Positions 18,065-26,792 of a stretch of DNA of 64,000 nt are shown piece by piece; the first letter of the stretch is position 1, and each line of letters starts with the position of its first letter. The notes beneath the pieces are model-generated. The model saw nothing but the letters and a program-made list of their open reading frames with translations, did not search any database and had not been told where the DNA came from. Source of the DNA: an uncultured Lachnospiraceae bacterium (GTDB lineage Bacteria; Bacillota; Clostridia; Lachnospirales; Lachnospiraceae). The stretch spans positions 41,815 to 105,814 of the forward strand of contig CAKRCW010000009.1 in the NCBI GenBank assembly GCA_934309145.1, given 5' to 3'. The translations under genes were made by a program, and so were the position numbers.

Positions 18065-18122
18065 TCTTAAGAAAATCTTAATAATTACCCTACTTTTATC
18101 TTAAAATTTTTTTTGACATAAT
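18065..18122 (+). promoter_or_regulatory. Regulatory region of the two-component operon with TCTTAA repeats
   Basis: TCTTAA occurs at 18065, 18076 and 18099. The first two are 11 bases apart and the third is 23 further on. CATAAT at 18117-18122 could be the -10 box. OmpR/PhoB-type regulators bind direct repeats with 11-base spacing, so this fits autoregulation by the response regulator that follows. Confidence 0.45.
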
Positions 18123-18145
18123 TATCTCAAGGAGGTAAGAGGAGA

Positions 18146-18835
18146 ATGTATAACATTTTGATATGTGATGACGAGAAGGATATCGTGGAGGCACTTGCGA
18201 TATATCTGTCAAGTGAAGGCTATGGTATCTACAAGGCATATAATGGGGAGGAGGCATTAGAGGTTGTTGCTCGCGAGACAATTCATCTGGTGCTGCTTGA
18301 TATTATGATGCCAAAGATGGATGGAATGACAGCCATCGCGAAGCTTCGCACCATGTCAAATATACCTGTTATCATGCTCACTGCTAAGAGTGAGGATACC
18401 GACAAAATCCTTGGACTTAATGTTGGAGCTGATGATTATGTAACCAAGCCATTTAATCCTGTTGAACTGATAGCCAGAGTAAAGGCACAGCTAAGAAGAT
18501 ATATGTCGCTTGGAAGCGGAATTTCAAGTCACAGTGATGATAGGATTATGATTGGCGGAGTTTTGCTTGATGATAAGGCAAAAACCGTTTCTGTTGATGG
18601 TGAGGAGGTAAATCTCACACCTACGGAGTATCACATCCTTAAGCTGTTTATGGATAATCCGGGCAAGGTATACGCACCTAAGGATATCTACAGACAGGTA
18701 TGGGAGGATGCACCCATGGGTTCCGAGGGTACGGTTGCAGTACATATCAGACATTTGCGTGAAAAGATTGAGATAGATCCGTCTGAACCAAGACATCTTA
18801 AGGTTGTCTGGGGACAGGGATACAAGATGGAATAG
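18146..18835 (+). CDS. OmpR-family response regulator
   Basis: A 229-residue regulator. It has a receiver domain (residues 1-118) with phospho-acceptor Asp52 in LLDIMMPKMDG and Lys in VTKPFNP. A winged-helix DNA-binding domain (about 132-228) follows, with TPTEYHILKLFMDNPG and the recognition helix EGTVAVHIRHLREKIE. AGGAGG-type sites precede the ATG. The cognate kinase follows 12 bases later. VanR/PhoP-like members are closest in type; the signal is unknown. Confidence 0.93.
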   Translation: MYNILICDDEKDIVEALAIYLSSEGYGIYKAYNGEEALEVVARETIHLVLLDIMMPKMDGMTAIAKLRTMSNIPVIMLTAKSEDTDKILGLNVGADDYVTKPFNPVELIARVKAQLRRYMSLGSGISSHSDDRIMIGGVLLDDKAKTVSVDGEEVNLTPTEYHILKLFMDNPGKVYAPKDIYRQVWEDAPMGSEGTVAVHIRHLREKIEIDPSEPRHLKVVWGQGYKME

Positions 18836-18847
18836 TGAGGGATAATT

Positions 18848-21235
18848 ATGAATAAATTGAAGAAAAATGCAGGATTAAAATGTGCTGCCGCCATCGTTTT
18901 TTCGGTGTCAGTAGTTGCATTTATCATATCCGGTATTCTTGGAGCGTATTTCTTAGACAGGGGCGTATACAGCCCTGATGGAAGAAAGAAGCTGTATAAT
19001 CAATGTGTTGAGGAAATAACATATAACTATGAACGTCGAGCAATAGACTTTTTTGCACAAAAGGCGGCATTGGTGATTAATAACAGTGATAAAGCTGCAG
19101 ATGAATTAATTGACAGTTATGATGATAATATAATGGATAGTGACAATACGAACTTCTATTTTGATATCACTCCTACAGAAGCAGCAGATAAGAAAAAATA
19201 TGCATCAATATCAAACCATGAGGGTATGAACATAGATTACCAGTATAGCAATACTGTAAAAAGAGATGTAAATGTAGGTATTGATGTAGCATTTCAATAC
19301 AGTCTGCCACTATCAGATATTGTGGATAAGTGCAGGGTTATAGACGAAGATTATGACGGATATGCATCTTATGAGGACGGATATGAAGCATATTATTCAT
19401 CATTTTATGTTGACTATGAGAGCGATTCATATGGCACATATGAGTATGATGAAGAGACAGAATCATATGATTACACTGTAACTTATGCAGACACAAATGA
19501 TATAAAGAATTATGTCATAACAGACGATCATTTATCATATTCACTCGCTGATGATAAGGAATTCATAAAGGCGTGGGATGAGTTTTTAAAAAATTACCCT
19601 GAGTTTGATGGGCTTAATATATATGTAACGTATAATCAGAGCACAGGAATACTAAATGTAGATGCCGGTATCAGCTATGCTATACCTGTAGTTATAAATG
19701 AATATGTGGCATCGGAATTCACAGCATATGATGCATATTATTATTCACCTGTCCTAAATAACTATAAGTATATTATATGGGCGATGGATGCAGTTTTACC
19801 TATATTAATAATTTCAGGTATCTTGGCATTAATTACCTTTATATACCTTATTTGTTCTGCCGGACACAGGAAGGGCAGTGATGAGATAACATTAAATCGT
19901 TTTGATAAGATACCATATGATGTTATGGTATTAATTATGTGTTTGTGCTTTTATTGTACGGCATATACTATATCTTTGGTTATAAACAACAGAACTTACT
20001 GGATGGACTCAGAAATGGCAGTTAGTATTGTGGGTACATTAGCTGCGTTGATATTGTTCCCTGCGTTTGTTATGACTACAGCAACACGTATAAAGGCACC
20101 ATCCAATATATTCAGTAATTTGTTTGTGTGGAAGCTTATAAAGTTTGTCTGGAAGACTGTTAAGAAGATATGTATAAAAATATTTGGCACGATATCAGTT
20201 TTTTGTCGTAATCTTAATTTATATTGGAAGTATATCGGGGTACTTTGCGTTGCAGCCTTTATAGAACTTCTTGCATGTGCTACAGGAAGCTTTGGTGTAG
20301 TTTTAATTATTGGATTTATAGAATTTGTGTTCTTTGTATTTGTTCTTGCAAGGGCAATCATTAATATGAACGCACTTAAGAAGGGTGCAAGTGAGCTTGC
20401 AGCTGGTAACACAGATTACGAGATTGACACCGACAACATGATGTGGGAGTTTAAGCAGCATGGAGAGAACCTTAACCGTATAAAGGATGGAATTCAGCTT
20501 GCTGTTGATGAGCGAATGAAAAGTGAACGCATGAAAACCGAGCTTATAACAAATGTATCACATGATATTAAGACACCTCTTACTTCCATTATAAGCTATG
20601 TTGATTTGCTTGAAAAAGAGAATATAGACAATCAGACTGCAAGAGAGTATCTGGAGGTTTTGGACAGACAATCAGAGAGACTTAAGAAGCTGATTCAGGA
20701 TTTGATTGAAGCATCAAAGGCGTCAACCGGTAATCTCACAGTTAATCTTGAGGAAACAGATGTAAGAGTTTTGCTTGAGCAGGCCATGGGTGAATTTACG
20801 GATAAGCTTGACAAGAGAGGACTCAAGACCATTATAACCTATAACACGGAGCCGCTTACAGTTATGGCTGACGGACAGCATTTGTGGAGAATTTTCCAGA
20901 ACCTGATTAATAATATTACGAAATATGCACAAGATAATACAAGAGTATATATAGATATTGACAGTGTTGCTTGCGATAACACCGGGAATAGTGATGTTGT
21001 TACCAGAAAGGGAATGTTAAGAGTTGTATTTAAGAACATATCTAAGGATTCATTAAATGTCACAGGAGATGAATTGATGGAAAGATTTGTGAGGGGAGAC
21101 AGCTCAAGAAACACCGAGGGAAGCGGACTTGGATTGTCGATTGCTAGTAGTCTGGCAAGGCTTCAGGGTGGAAATTTGGAAATAATTGTTGACGGAGACT
21201 TATTCAAGGTTGTATTATTGCTTGTAAAGGCCTAG
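18848..21235 (+). CDS. Membrane sensor histidine kinase
   Basis: A 795-residue kinase. It has a first helix (about residues 11-35), a large Tyr/Asp-rich extracytoplasmic domain (36-308), then five to six further helices (about 310-500). The cytoplasmic core has phospho-acceptor His572 in NVSHDIKTPL, an N box NLINNITKYAQ and a G2 box GSGLGLSIASSLA. The extracellular part has many DYE/YDE repeats and no family I recognise; its acidity could suit cation or cationic peptide sensing, but that is a guess. It is cotranscribed with the regulator before it and the Na/Pi gene after it. Confidence 0.9.
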   Translation: MNKLKKNAGLKCAAAIVFSVSVVAFIISGILGAYFLDRGVYSPDGRKKLYNQCVEEITYNYERRAIDFFAQKAALVINNSDKAADELIDSYDDNIMDSDNTNFYFDITPTEAADKKKYASISNHEGMNIDYQYSNTVKRDVNVGIDVAFQYSLPLSDIVDKCRVIDEDYDGYASYEDGYEAYYSSFYVDYESDSYGTYEYDEETESYDYTVTYADTNDIKNYVITDDHLSYSLADDKEFIKAWDEFLKNYPEFDGLNIYVTYNQSTGILNVDAGISYAIPVVINEYVASEFTAYDAYYYSPVLNNYKYIIWAMDAVLPILIISGILALITFIYLICSAGHRKGSDEITLNRFDKIPYDVMVLIMCLCFYCTAYTISLVINNRTYWMDSEMAVSIVGTLAALILFPAFVMTTATRIKAPSNIFSNLFVWKLIKFVWKTVKKICIKIFGTISVFCRNLNLYWKYIGVLCVAAFIELLACATGSFGVVLIIGFIEFVFFVFVLARAIINMNALKKGASELAAGNTDYEIDTDNMMWEFKQHGENLNRIKDGIQLAVDERMKSERMKTELITNVSHDIKTPLTSIISYVDLLEKENIDNQTAREYLEVLDRQSERLKKLIQDLIEASKASTGNLTVNLEETDVRVLLEQAMGEFTDKLDKRGLKTIITYNTEPLTVMADGQHLWRIFQNLINNITKYAQDNTRVYIDIDSVACDNTGNSDVVTRKGMLRVVFKNISKDSLNVTGDELMERFVRGDSSRNTEGSGLGLSIASSLARLQGGNLEIIVDGDLFKVVLLLVKA

Positions 21236-21281
21236 TTTGTATAAGGGCTTAATCTGGATTAAAAGAGATAAGGAGAATCGT

Positions 21282-23054
21282 ATGGATATCTTTGACGTTT
21301 TGTCGATGATAGGCGGACTTGCTCTCTTTCTGTATGGTATGCATATCATGGGAGATGCTCTGGCTAAGATGTCAGGTGGTAAATTGGAGAGAGTCCTTGA
21401 GAAGCTTACAAGCAAAAGAATTATGGCTGTATTACTTGGTGCAGGTGTTACCGCAGTTATACAGTCATCATCAGCAACAACAGTTATGGTGGTCGGATTT
21501 GTAAACTCAGGTATTATGAAGCTTAAACAGGCTGTTGGTATAATCATGGGTGCTAATATTGGTACGACTGCTACTTCATGGCTTTTGAGTTTGACAGGAA
21601 TAAGTGGTGGAAACATTGTTCTTGAGCTTATGAAGCCATCTTCATTCACTCCTATATTGGCAGTGGTGGGTATTATCCTGCTTATGTTCTGCAAGAGTGA
21701 TAAGAAACATGGAATAGGAACTATATTTTTAGGCTTTGCAATTTTGATGTTTGGTATGGAAGCAATGAGTTCAGCGGTTGCACCTCTTGCTGACGTACCG
21801 GAATTTACCAGAATACTTACGATGTTCAGCAATCCTATACTTGGTATGCTTGCGGGACTTGTGCTTACTGCAATTATACAGTCATCCTCTGCATCAGTTG
21901 GTATTTTACAGGCATTATGTGTAACAGGTGCTATAACATATTCTAATGCGATACCAATTATTATGGGACAAAATATAGGAACGTGTATTACAGCAGCTAT
22001 ATCTGCTATTGGTGCAAGTAAGGATGCTAAAAGAGCGGCAGCAGTACATTTTTATTTTAATGTACTTGGAACAGCAATATTTATGATATTGTTCTACACA
22101 CTTAATGCAATATTCCACTTTGGCTTTGTAAATGATATAGCGGGACCGGCGGGAATAGCAGTTGTACATTCTGTATTTAATATACTTGCAACTCTTATAC
22201 TTCTCCCTATATCCGATGTACTTGAGTTCCTGGCAACCAAGACAATACGTGATAAGAAGGGTGATGAGGAAGCGACAGAGGCAAAGGATAATGTTATACA
22301 GCTTCTTGATCCATTGTTCTTAGAGAAGCCTGCATTTGCAGTTATGCAGACAAGGAAGGTCGCTAACAGCATGGCTCAGATAGCAAGGGATTCTGTATTA
22401 GAAGCGGTATCTCTTATAGGTGGTTATGATGAGTCCAAGGCAGCGCATATAGTTGCCGTGGAGGATTTGATAGATAAATATGAGGATGCACTCGGAACAT
22501 ATCTTTTAAGACTTAGCACAAAGGATTTGTCTGAGGAGGACAGCCATATAGTTTCTACACTGCTTCACAGCATAGGAGATATAGAGCGTATATCAGACCT
22601 TGCCGTTGACATTGAGCTTAGCGTCAAGGAGATGAGTAAGAAGGAGCTTGAGTTCTCTAAGAAGGCTATGGAGGAACTTAACGTGTATAGCAATGCATTA
22701 AGTGCTATACTAGATATGACGCTTTCAGCATTTAAGAAAAATGATCGTGAGCAGGCCGCCATGGTTCAGCCAATGGAGGAGCTTATGGATGATCTTAACA
22801 AGGAGATTAAGAAGCGTCATGTCAAGCGCCTTAGAAAGGGTAAGTGTACAATAGAGCTTGGACTTTGTCTCTCAGATATATCAGATACCTACGAGCGTAT
22901 ATCAGACCACTGCTCAAATATCGCTGTATCCATGATACAGGTTGATGAGGATGAACTTGAAGGCCATGGATACCGCAAGGAGGTAAAGGAGAACGACAAG
23001 GCATGGTATAATGCCAAGTATAATGAGTTTGAGAAGATGTATATATTACCATAA
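21282..23054 (+). CDS. Na/Pi cotransporter family protein with PhoU-like tail
   Basis: A 590-residue protein. The membrane part (about residues 5-320) contains the duplicated signature QSSSATT and QSSSASV characteristic of Na/Pi cotransporters. A C-terminal helical PhoU-like domain (about 350-580) follows. It likely takes up phosphate with sodium, or moves another anion. AAGGAG upstream selects the ATG at 21282. It lies 46 bases after the histidine kinase, so the two-component system may respond to phosphate or envelope state. Confidence 0.9.
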   Translation: MDIFDVLSMIGGLALFLYGMHIMGDALAKMSGGKLERVLEKLTSKRIMAVLLGAGVTAVIQSSSATTVMVVGFVNSGIMKLKQAVGIIMGANIGTTATSWLLSLTGISGGNIVLELMKPSSFTPILAVVGIILLMFCKSDKKHGIGTIFLGFAILMFGMEAMSSAVAPLADVPEFTRILTMFSNPILGMLAGLVLTAIIQSSSASVGILQALCVTGAITYSNAIPIIMGQNIGTCITAAISAIGASKDAKRAAAVHFYFNVLGTAIFMILFYTLNAIFHFGFVNDIAGPAGIAVVHSVFNILATLILLPISDVLEFLATKTIRDKKGDEEATEAKDNVIQLLDPLFLEKPAFAVMQTRKVANSMAQIARDSVLEAVSLIGGYDESKAAHIVAVEDLIDKYEDALGTYLLRLSTKDLSEEDSHIVSTLLHSIGDIERISDLAVDIELSVKEMSKKELEFSKKAMEELNVYSNALSAILDMTLSAFKKNDREQAAMVQPMEELMDDLNKEIKKRHVKRLRKGKCTIELGLCLSDISDTYERISDHCSNIAVSMIQVDEDELEGHGYRKEVKENDKAWYNAKYNEFEKMYILP

Positions 23055-23104
23055 TCAAATTCTTGTCAAATGAAATATATATGTATAAAAGGAATGGGGA
23101 AGTT

Positions 23105-23206
23105 ATGAAAAAGGGGATTGCGGAGATAATAAAGCTTTTAATTGGATTTATTTTGGGAATAGTTGTGGTATCTGAATATTCGTCTAAGGTTCAATGGCAG
23201 GGCTGA
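23105..23206 (+). CDS. 33-residue single-span membrane microprotein
   Basis: The frame reads MKKGIAEIIKLLIGFILGIV and then VVSEYSSKVQWQG, stop. It has a basic N-terminus, one hydrophobic helix (about residues 6-23) and a polar tail. GGGGAAG lies six bases before the ATG, and a good terminator follows 30 bases after the stop. It sits 50 bases after the Na/Pi gene, in the same direction. A modulator of the transporter or kinase is possible; function is unknown. Confidence 0.55.
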   Translation: MKKGIAEIIKLLIGFILGIVVVSEYSSKVQWQG

Positions 23207-23234
23207 CAGAGAAAAGTTACATATATATATAATT

Positions 23235-23263
23235 ATAGAGGCATTTTTGGTGCCTCTATTTTT
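23235..23263 (+). terminator. Terminator of the two-component/Na-Pi operon
   Basis: TAGAGGCA (23236-23243) pairs with TGCCTCTA (23251-23258) and is followed by TTTTT. Confidence 0.88.
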
Positions 23264-23273
23264 ATGACAAAAT

Positions 23274-24161
23274 TTAGCTGCGTACCTGTCTTGGTGTTAT
23301 GCCGTATTTTCTTTTAAACATCCGGTTAAAATTGGACAGGTTCGAAAATCCACATTTTTGTGAAATTTCAAGAATTGAATCATTGGTTGAAGTGAGCATT
23401 GCACGTGCTTCTGTGACACGGAAGTCATTTACATATGAGATAAAGCTCATTCCGGTATGACTCTTAAAAAATTTCATAAAATGTGATGGACTATAGTGAC
23501 AGAAATCTGCAATTTCTTCAATTGATATATCTTCATAATAATGTGTTGAAATATATCGAATGATACTTTTCAGCTTTTCTTCATACTTATCACTTTGTGT
23601 GTTGTCGTTCACTTTTGGCGGGTGCGTAATCAGTAAGTAAATAATTTGGATAAGTGCCCCTTTGATAAACAGCTGATAAGCATAGTCTCTTTCATCACTT
23701 TTTTCATCTAATAAATCAACAATATTGCTAATTTCATTGTGTAGAGCATGTCCGGGTGTCAGGTAATGCCGAATCTGGATTTCTCCGTTGAAAAAAGGCT
23801 CAATAAATTTTTGCTGCGTCACATCATCCGTACTGAAAGCAAGAAAGTGTTTTGAAAAAAGTATATTTTCATATTCCATAGTTAAATTCTGTTTGCCTTC
23901 AATAGAATGAAGCATTCCAGGAAGTACGATTATGATATCGCCGGATGAAACCTTATATTTCTGAAAATTTAGGGTAACGTATCCGCGGCCTTTCTTGATA
24001 ACAATCATTTCGAGCTCGTCGTGCCAGTGAACAGGTACACTTGCAAAGTTCATTGGAATTGAACATATATAGGTGTTATATTGGTATTCATTTTGAAAAT
24101 GAATCTTGTTTTCATTCAATTCGATATTAGATATAGAATCTGGTTTAATAATCTCTTTCAT
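23274..24161 (-). CDS. AraC-family regulator with cupin sensor
   Basis: A 295-residue regulator. The N-terminal cupin-like half (about residues 35-115, HWHDELEMIVIKKGRGYVTLN) probably binds a sugar. The C-terminal double helix-turn-helix spans about 190-294 (SIEEIADFCHYSPSHFMKFF, then ILEISQKCGFSNLSNFNRMF). It is divergent from the glucan phosphorylase gene and has GGAGG before its start. The 12-bp inverted repeat in the shared intergenic region is a likely operator. Confidence 0.92.
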   Translation of the reverse strand: MKEIIKPDSISNIELNENKIHFQNEYQYNTYICSIPMNFASVPVHWHDELEMIVIKKGRGYVTLNFQKYKVSSGDIIIVLPGMLHSIEGKQNLTMEYENILFSKHFLAFSTDDVTQQKFIEPFFNGEIQIRHYLTPGHALHNEISNIVDLLDEKSDERDYAYQLFIKGALIQIIYLLITHPPKVNDNTQSDKYEEKLKSIIRYISTHYYEDISIEEIADFCHYSPSHFMKFFKSHTGMSFISYVNDFRVTEARAMLTSTNDSILEISQKCGFSNLSNFNRMFKRKYGITPRQVRS

Positions 24162-24183
24162 AGTAAATACCCTCCTGGTTGAT

Positions 24184-24212
24184 AGAATAGTATCACATTA
24201 TGATACTATTCT
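24184..24212. promoter_or_regulatory. 12-bp inverted repeat between araC-type gene and glgP
   Basis: AGAATAGTATCA (24184-24195) pairs perfectly with TGATACTATTCT (24201-24212) across five bases. It lies in the divergent intergenic region 22 bases from the regulator's start. It is probably an operator; there is no T-run. Confidence 0.6.
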
Positions 24213-24218
24213 GCAAGA

Positions 24219-24228
24219 GAAACGTTTC
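24219..24228. promoter_or_regulatory. LacI-type operator upstream of glgP
   Basis: GAAACGTTTC is a perfect 10-bp palindrome of the LacI/GalR type. A closely related site, GGAAACGTTACC, lies in front of the binding-protein gene. The LacI-family regulator at 29913 is the obvious candidate; a CcpA-like protein is the alternative. Confidence 0.55.
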
Positions 24229-24293
24229 CAATTCGTGATATTGTATTATTGTAAAGAGGGCGTACAAAGGCTCAAATTAAATGAAAGGGGTAT

Positions 24294-26552
24294 ATGATGA
24301 AGGTAAAACAGGAACTTGAAAAATTGCTTGGAAAAGGAATAGAAGAAAGCAGCAATGAAGAAGTATATTATGCATTGCTCAATCTGACAAAGCAGTTAGC
24401 CGATGGCAGGCGTATGGAAGAAACAAAAAAGAAGATTTATTATGTATCAGCAGAATTTCTGATTGGAAAGCTGCTTTCTAATAATATGATTAATCTTGGA
24501 ATCTATGATGACGTCAAAAAAGTTCTCGCCGAAAGCGGAAAAACACTTGCGGAGATTGAGGAGATTGAGATAGAACCATCCCTCGGAAACGGAGGACTGG
24601 GACGACTTGCAGCATGTTTCCTTGATTCAATTGCAACGCTTGGATTATCAGGTGCGGGTATTGGATTGAATTATCATCTTGGCCTGTTCAAGCAGGTATT
24701 TGAAGACAGAATGCAGAAGGAACAGATGAATCCATGGATTGAGGAACAAAGCTGGCTTAGGAAAACAGATGTGACATATCCTGTTTCATTTGGAAAATGT
24801 ACGTTGCAGTCAAGGTTGTATGAGATTGATGTAACAGGTTACAATAATCGTACTAACAAATTATGCTTGTTCGACGTAGAAACCATAGATGAATCTATTG
24901 TAAATGAGAATCATCAGTTTGATAAAACAGACGTAGAGAAGAACCTGACATTGTTCTTATATCCGGATGATAGCGACGAAGATGGAAGAAAACTTCGTAT
25001 TTACCAGCAGTATTTCATGGTAAGTAATGCAGCAAGACTCATTATTGATGAGTGTAAGGCTAAGGGAAGTAATCTTTATGATTTATTTGACTACGCAGTA
25101 ATCCAGATTAATGACACACATCCAACCATGATTATTCCTGAGTTGATTCGCCTGCTTGTGGCGGAAGGGATGAACATGGATGCAGCTATTTATGTTGTAA
25201 GTAAGACATGTGCATATACAAACCATACAATTCTTGCTGAGGCTCTTGAAAAATGGCCTAGACATTATTTGGCAGAGGTTGTTCCACAGCTTGTCCCAAT
25301 TATTGAAATTCTGGATGATAAGGTAAGAAGACGTTTCAGTGATGAAAGTGTGGCAATTATTGATAGAAATGATTTAGTTCACATGGCACATATAGATATT
25401 CATTACGGATTTAGCGTAAATGGTGTTGCATATCTTCATACAGAGATTTTGAAAAATTCTGAGCTTAATAATTTTTATAGAATATATCCTGAGAAATTCA
25501 ACAATAAGACAAATGGAATTACATTCCGCCGCTGGCTTCTCTATTGTAATGAATTGCTGTCCGATACAATCACAGCGTGGATTGGTGATGGATATAAGAA
25601 AGATGCAATGGAATTAGAAAAATTACTTTCATATGGTAATGATGATGTGAAGCTTGAAAAGCTTCTTGAAATTAAGTATCAGAACAAGCTTCATGCAAAA
25701 GAATATTTCAAAGTGACACAGGGAATTGAATTAAATGAAAATTCAATTTTTGATATACAGGTAAAACGATTGCATGAGTACAAGCGTCAGCAGTTAAATG
25801 TACTTTTTGTTATTCACAAGTATTTGGAAATTAAAGCAGGCAAACTTCCGACTACACCAATTACAGTTATATTTGGTGCAAAGGCTGCACCGGCATACAC
25901 GATTGCAAAGGATATTATTCATTTGATTTTGTGTCTTCAGGAATTGATTAACAATGATCCGGAAGTAAGCCCATATTTGAATGTAGTAATGGTAGAAAAC
26001 TACAATGTTACTCTTGCTGAGAAGTTAATTCCTGCGTGTGATATTTCTGAGCAGATTTCCCTTGCATCAAAAGAAGCAAGTGGAACGGGTAACATGAAAT
26101 TTATGTTGAACGGTGCAGTTACTCTCGGAACTGAGGATGGTGCTAATGTAGAAATCCATCAGCTGGTCGGCGATGACAATATCTATATCTTTGGCGAGTC
26201 AAGTGATGCAGTTATTGATCACTATGCAAAGGCTGACTATGTTTCAAGGGTATATTATGATAATAATCCGGTATTGAGGGAAGCGGTTGATTTTATTATC
26301 AGTGATGCAGTTATAGCACTTGGAAATGCAGAAATGCTTCATCGTTTATATAATGAGCTTCTCAATAAAGACTGGTTCATGACATTTATAGATTTCGATT
26401 CTTATATTGATGCTAAGGAACGTGCGTATAAGGAGTATGAGAACCGTAAGGCATGGGCTCAGAAGATGATGGTAAATATTGCAAAAGCAGGATTTTTCTC
26501 ATCAGATCGAACAATCGCTGAATATAATAACGATATTTGGAAGATAATATAA
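24294..26552 (+). CDS. glgP: Glycogen/maltodextrin phosphorylase
   Basis: A 752-residue glycosyltransferase-35 enzyme that releases glucose-1-phosphate from alpha-1,4-glucans. The N-terminal EPSLGNGGLGRLAACFLDS and the PLP site EASGTGNMKFMLNG (Lys602) are intact. Two adjacent ATGs (24294, 24297) follow GAAAGGGG. Context with malto-oligosaccharide uptake and a 4-alpha-glucanotransferase points to use on imported maltodextrins as well as glycogen (MalP role). It is followed by a 240-base gap before the binding-protein gene. Confidence 0.95.
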   Translation: MMKVKQELEKLLGKGIEESSNEEVYYALLNLTKQLADGRRMEETKKKIYYVSAEFLIGKLLSNNMINLGIYDDVKKVLAESGKTLAEIEEIEIEPSLGNGGLGRLAACFLDSIATLGLSGAGIGLNYHLGLFKQVFEDRMQKEQMNPWIEEQSWLRKTDVTYPVSFGKCTLQSRLYEIDVTGYNNRTNKLCLFDVETIDESIVNENHQFDKTDVEKNLTLFLYPDDSDEDGRKLRIYQQYFMVSNAARLIIDECKAKGSNLYDLFDYAVIQINDTHPTMIIPELIRLLVAEGMNMDAAIYVVSKTCAYTNHTILAEALEKWPRHYLAEVVPQLVPIIEILDDKVRRRFSDESVAIIDRNDLVHMAHIDIHYGFSVNGVAYLHTEILKNSELNNFYRIYPEKFNNKTNGITFRRWLLYCNELLSDTITAWIGDGYKKDAMELEKLLSYGNDDVKLEKLLEIKYQNKLHAKEYFKVTQGIELNENSIFDIQVKRLHEYKRQQLNVLFVIHKYLEIKAGKLPTTPITVIFGAKAAPAYTIAKDIIHLILCLQELINNDPEVSPYLNVVMVENYNVTLAEKLIPACDISEQISLASKEASGTGNMKFMLNGAVTLGTEDGANVEIHQLVGDDNIYIFGESSDAVIDHYAKADYVSRVYYDNNPVLREAVDFIISDAVIALGNAEMLHRLYNELLNKDWFMTFIDFDSYIDAKERAYKEYENRKAWAQKMMVNIAKAGFFSSDRTIAEYNNDIWKII

Positions 26553-26664
26553 TTAAGAATCAAGATATAATAAATATATGTATAAAAAATTGTTAAAAAT
26601 CAACAAATAAAATTGAAAAATGCTGTATAAAATGAATAAATAACCAAAATATTGACTTTTATGA

Positions 26665-26693
26665 TTGCAATATGTTTGTAAATGTTGTATGAT
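26665..26693 (+). promoter_or_regulatory. Promoter of the maltodextrin ABC operon
   Basis: TTGCAA (26665-26670) and TATGAT (26688-26693) have a 17-base spacer. The start would be about 26700, just before the LacI-type operator. Confidence 0.55.
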
Positions 26694-26706
26694 TAACTCA
26701 TGAAAT

Positions 26707-26718
26707 GGAAACGTTACC
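26707..26718. promoter_or_regulatory. LacI-type operator at the ABC operon start
   Basis: GGAAACGTTACC is a near-palindrome centred on CG, 14 bases after the predicted -10. Repressor binding here would block transcription start. It resembles the palindrome upstream of glgP. Confidence 0.6.
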
Positions 26719-26792
26719 AAAAACGGTACAAAAAGTTTCCGAAGGACGTATACGTAACTATTAACCAAAATGTGATTAGAGGAGGAAAAATC

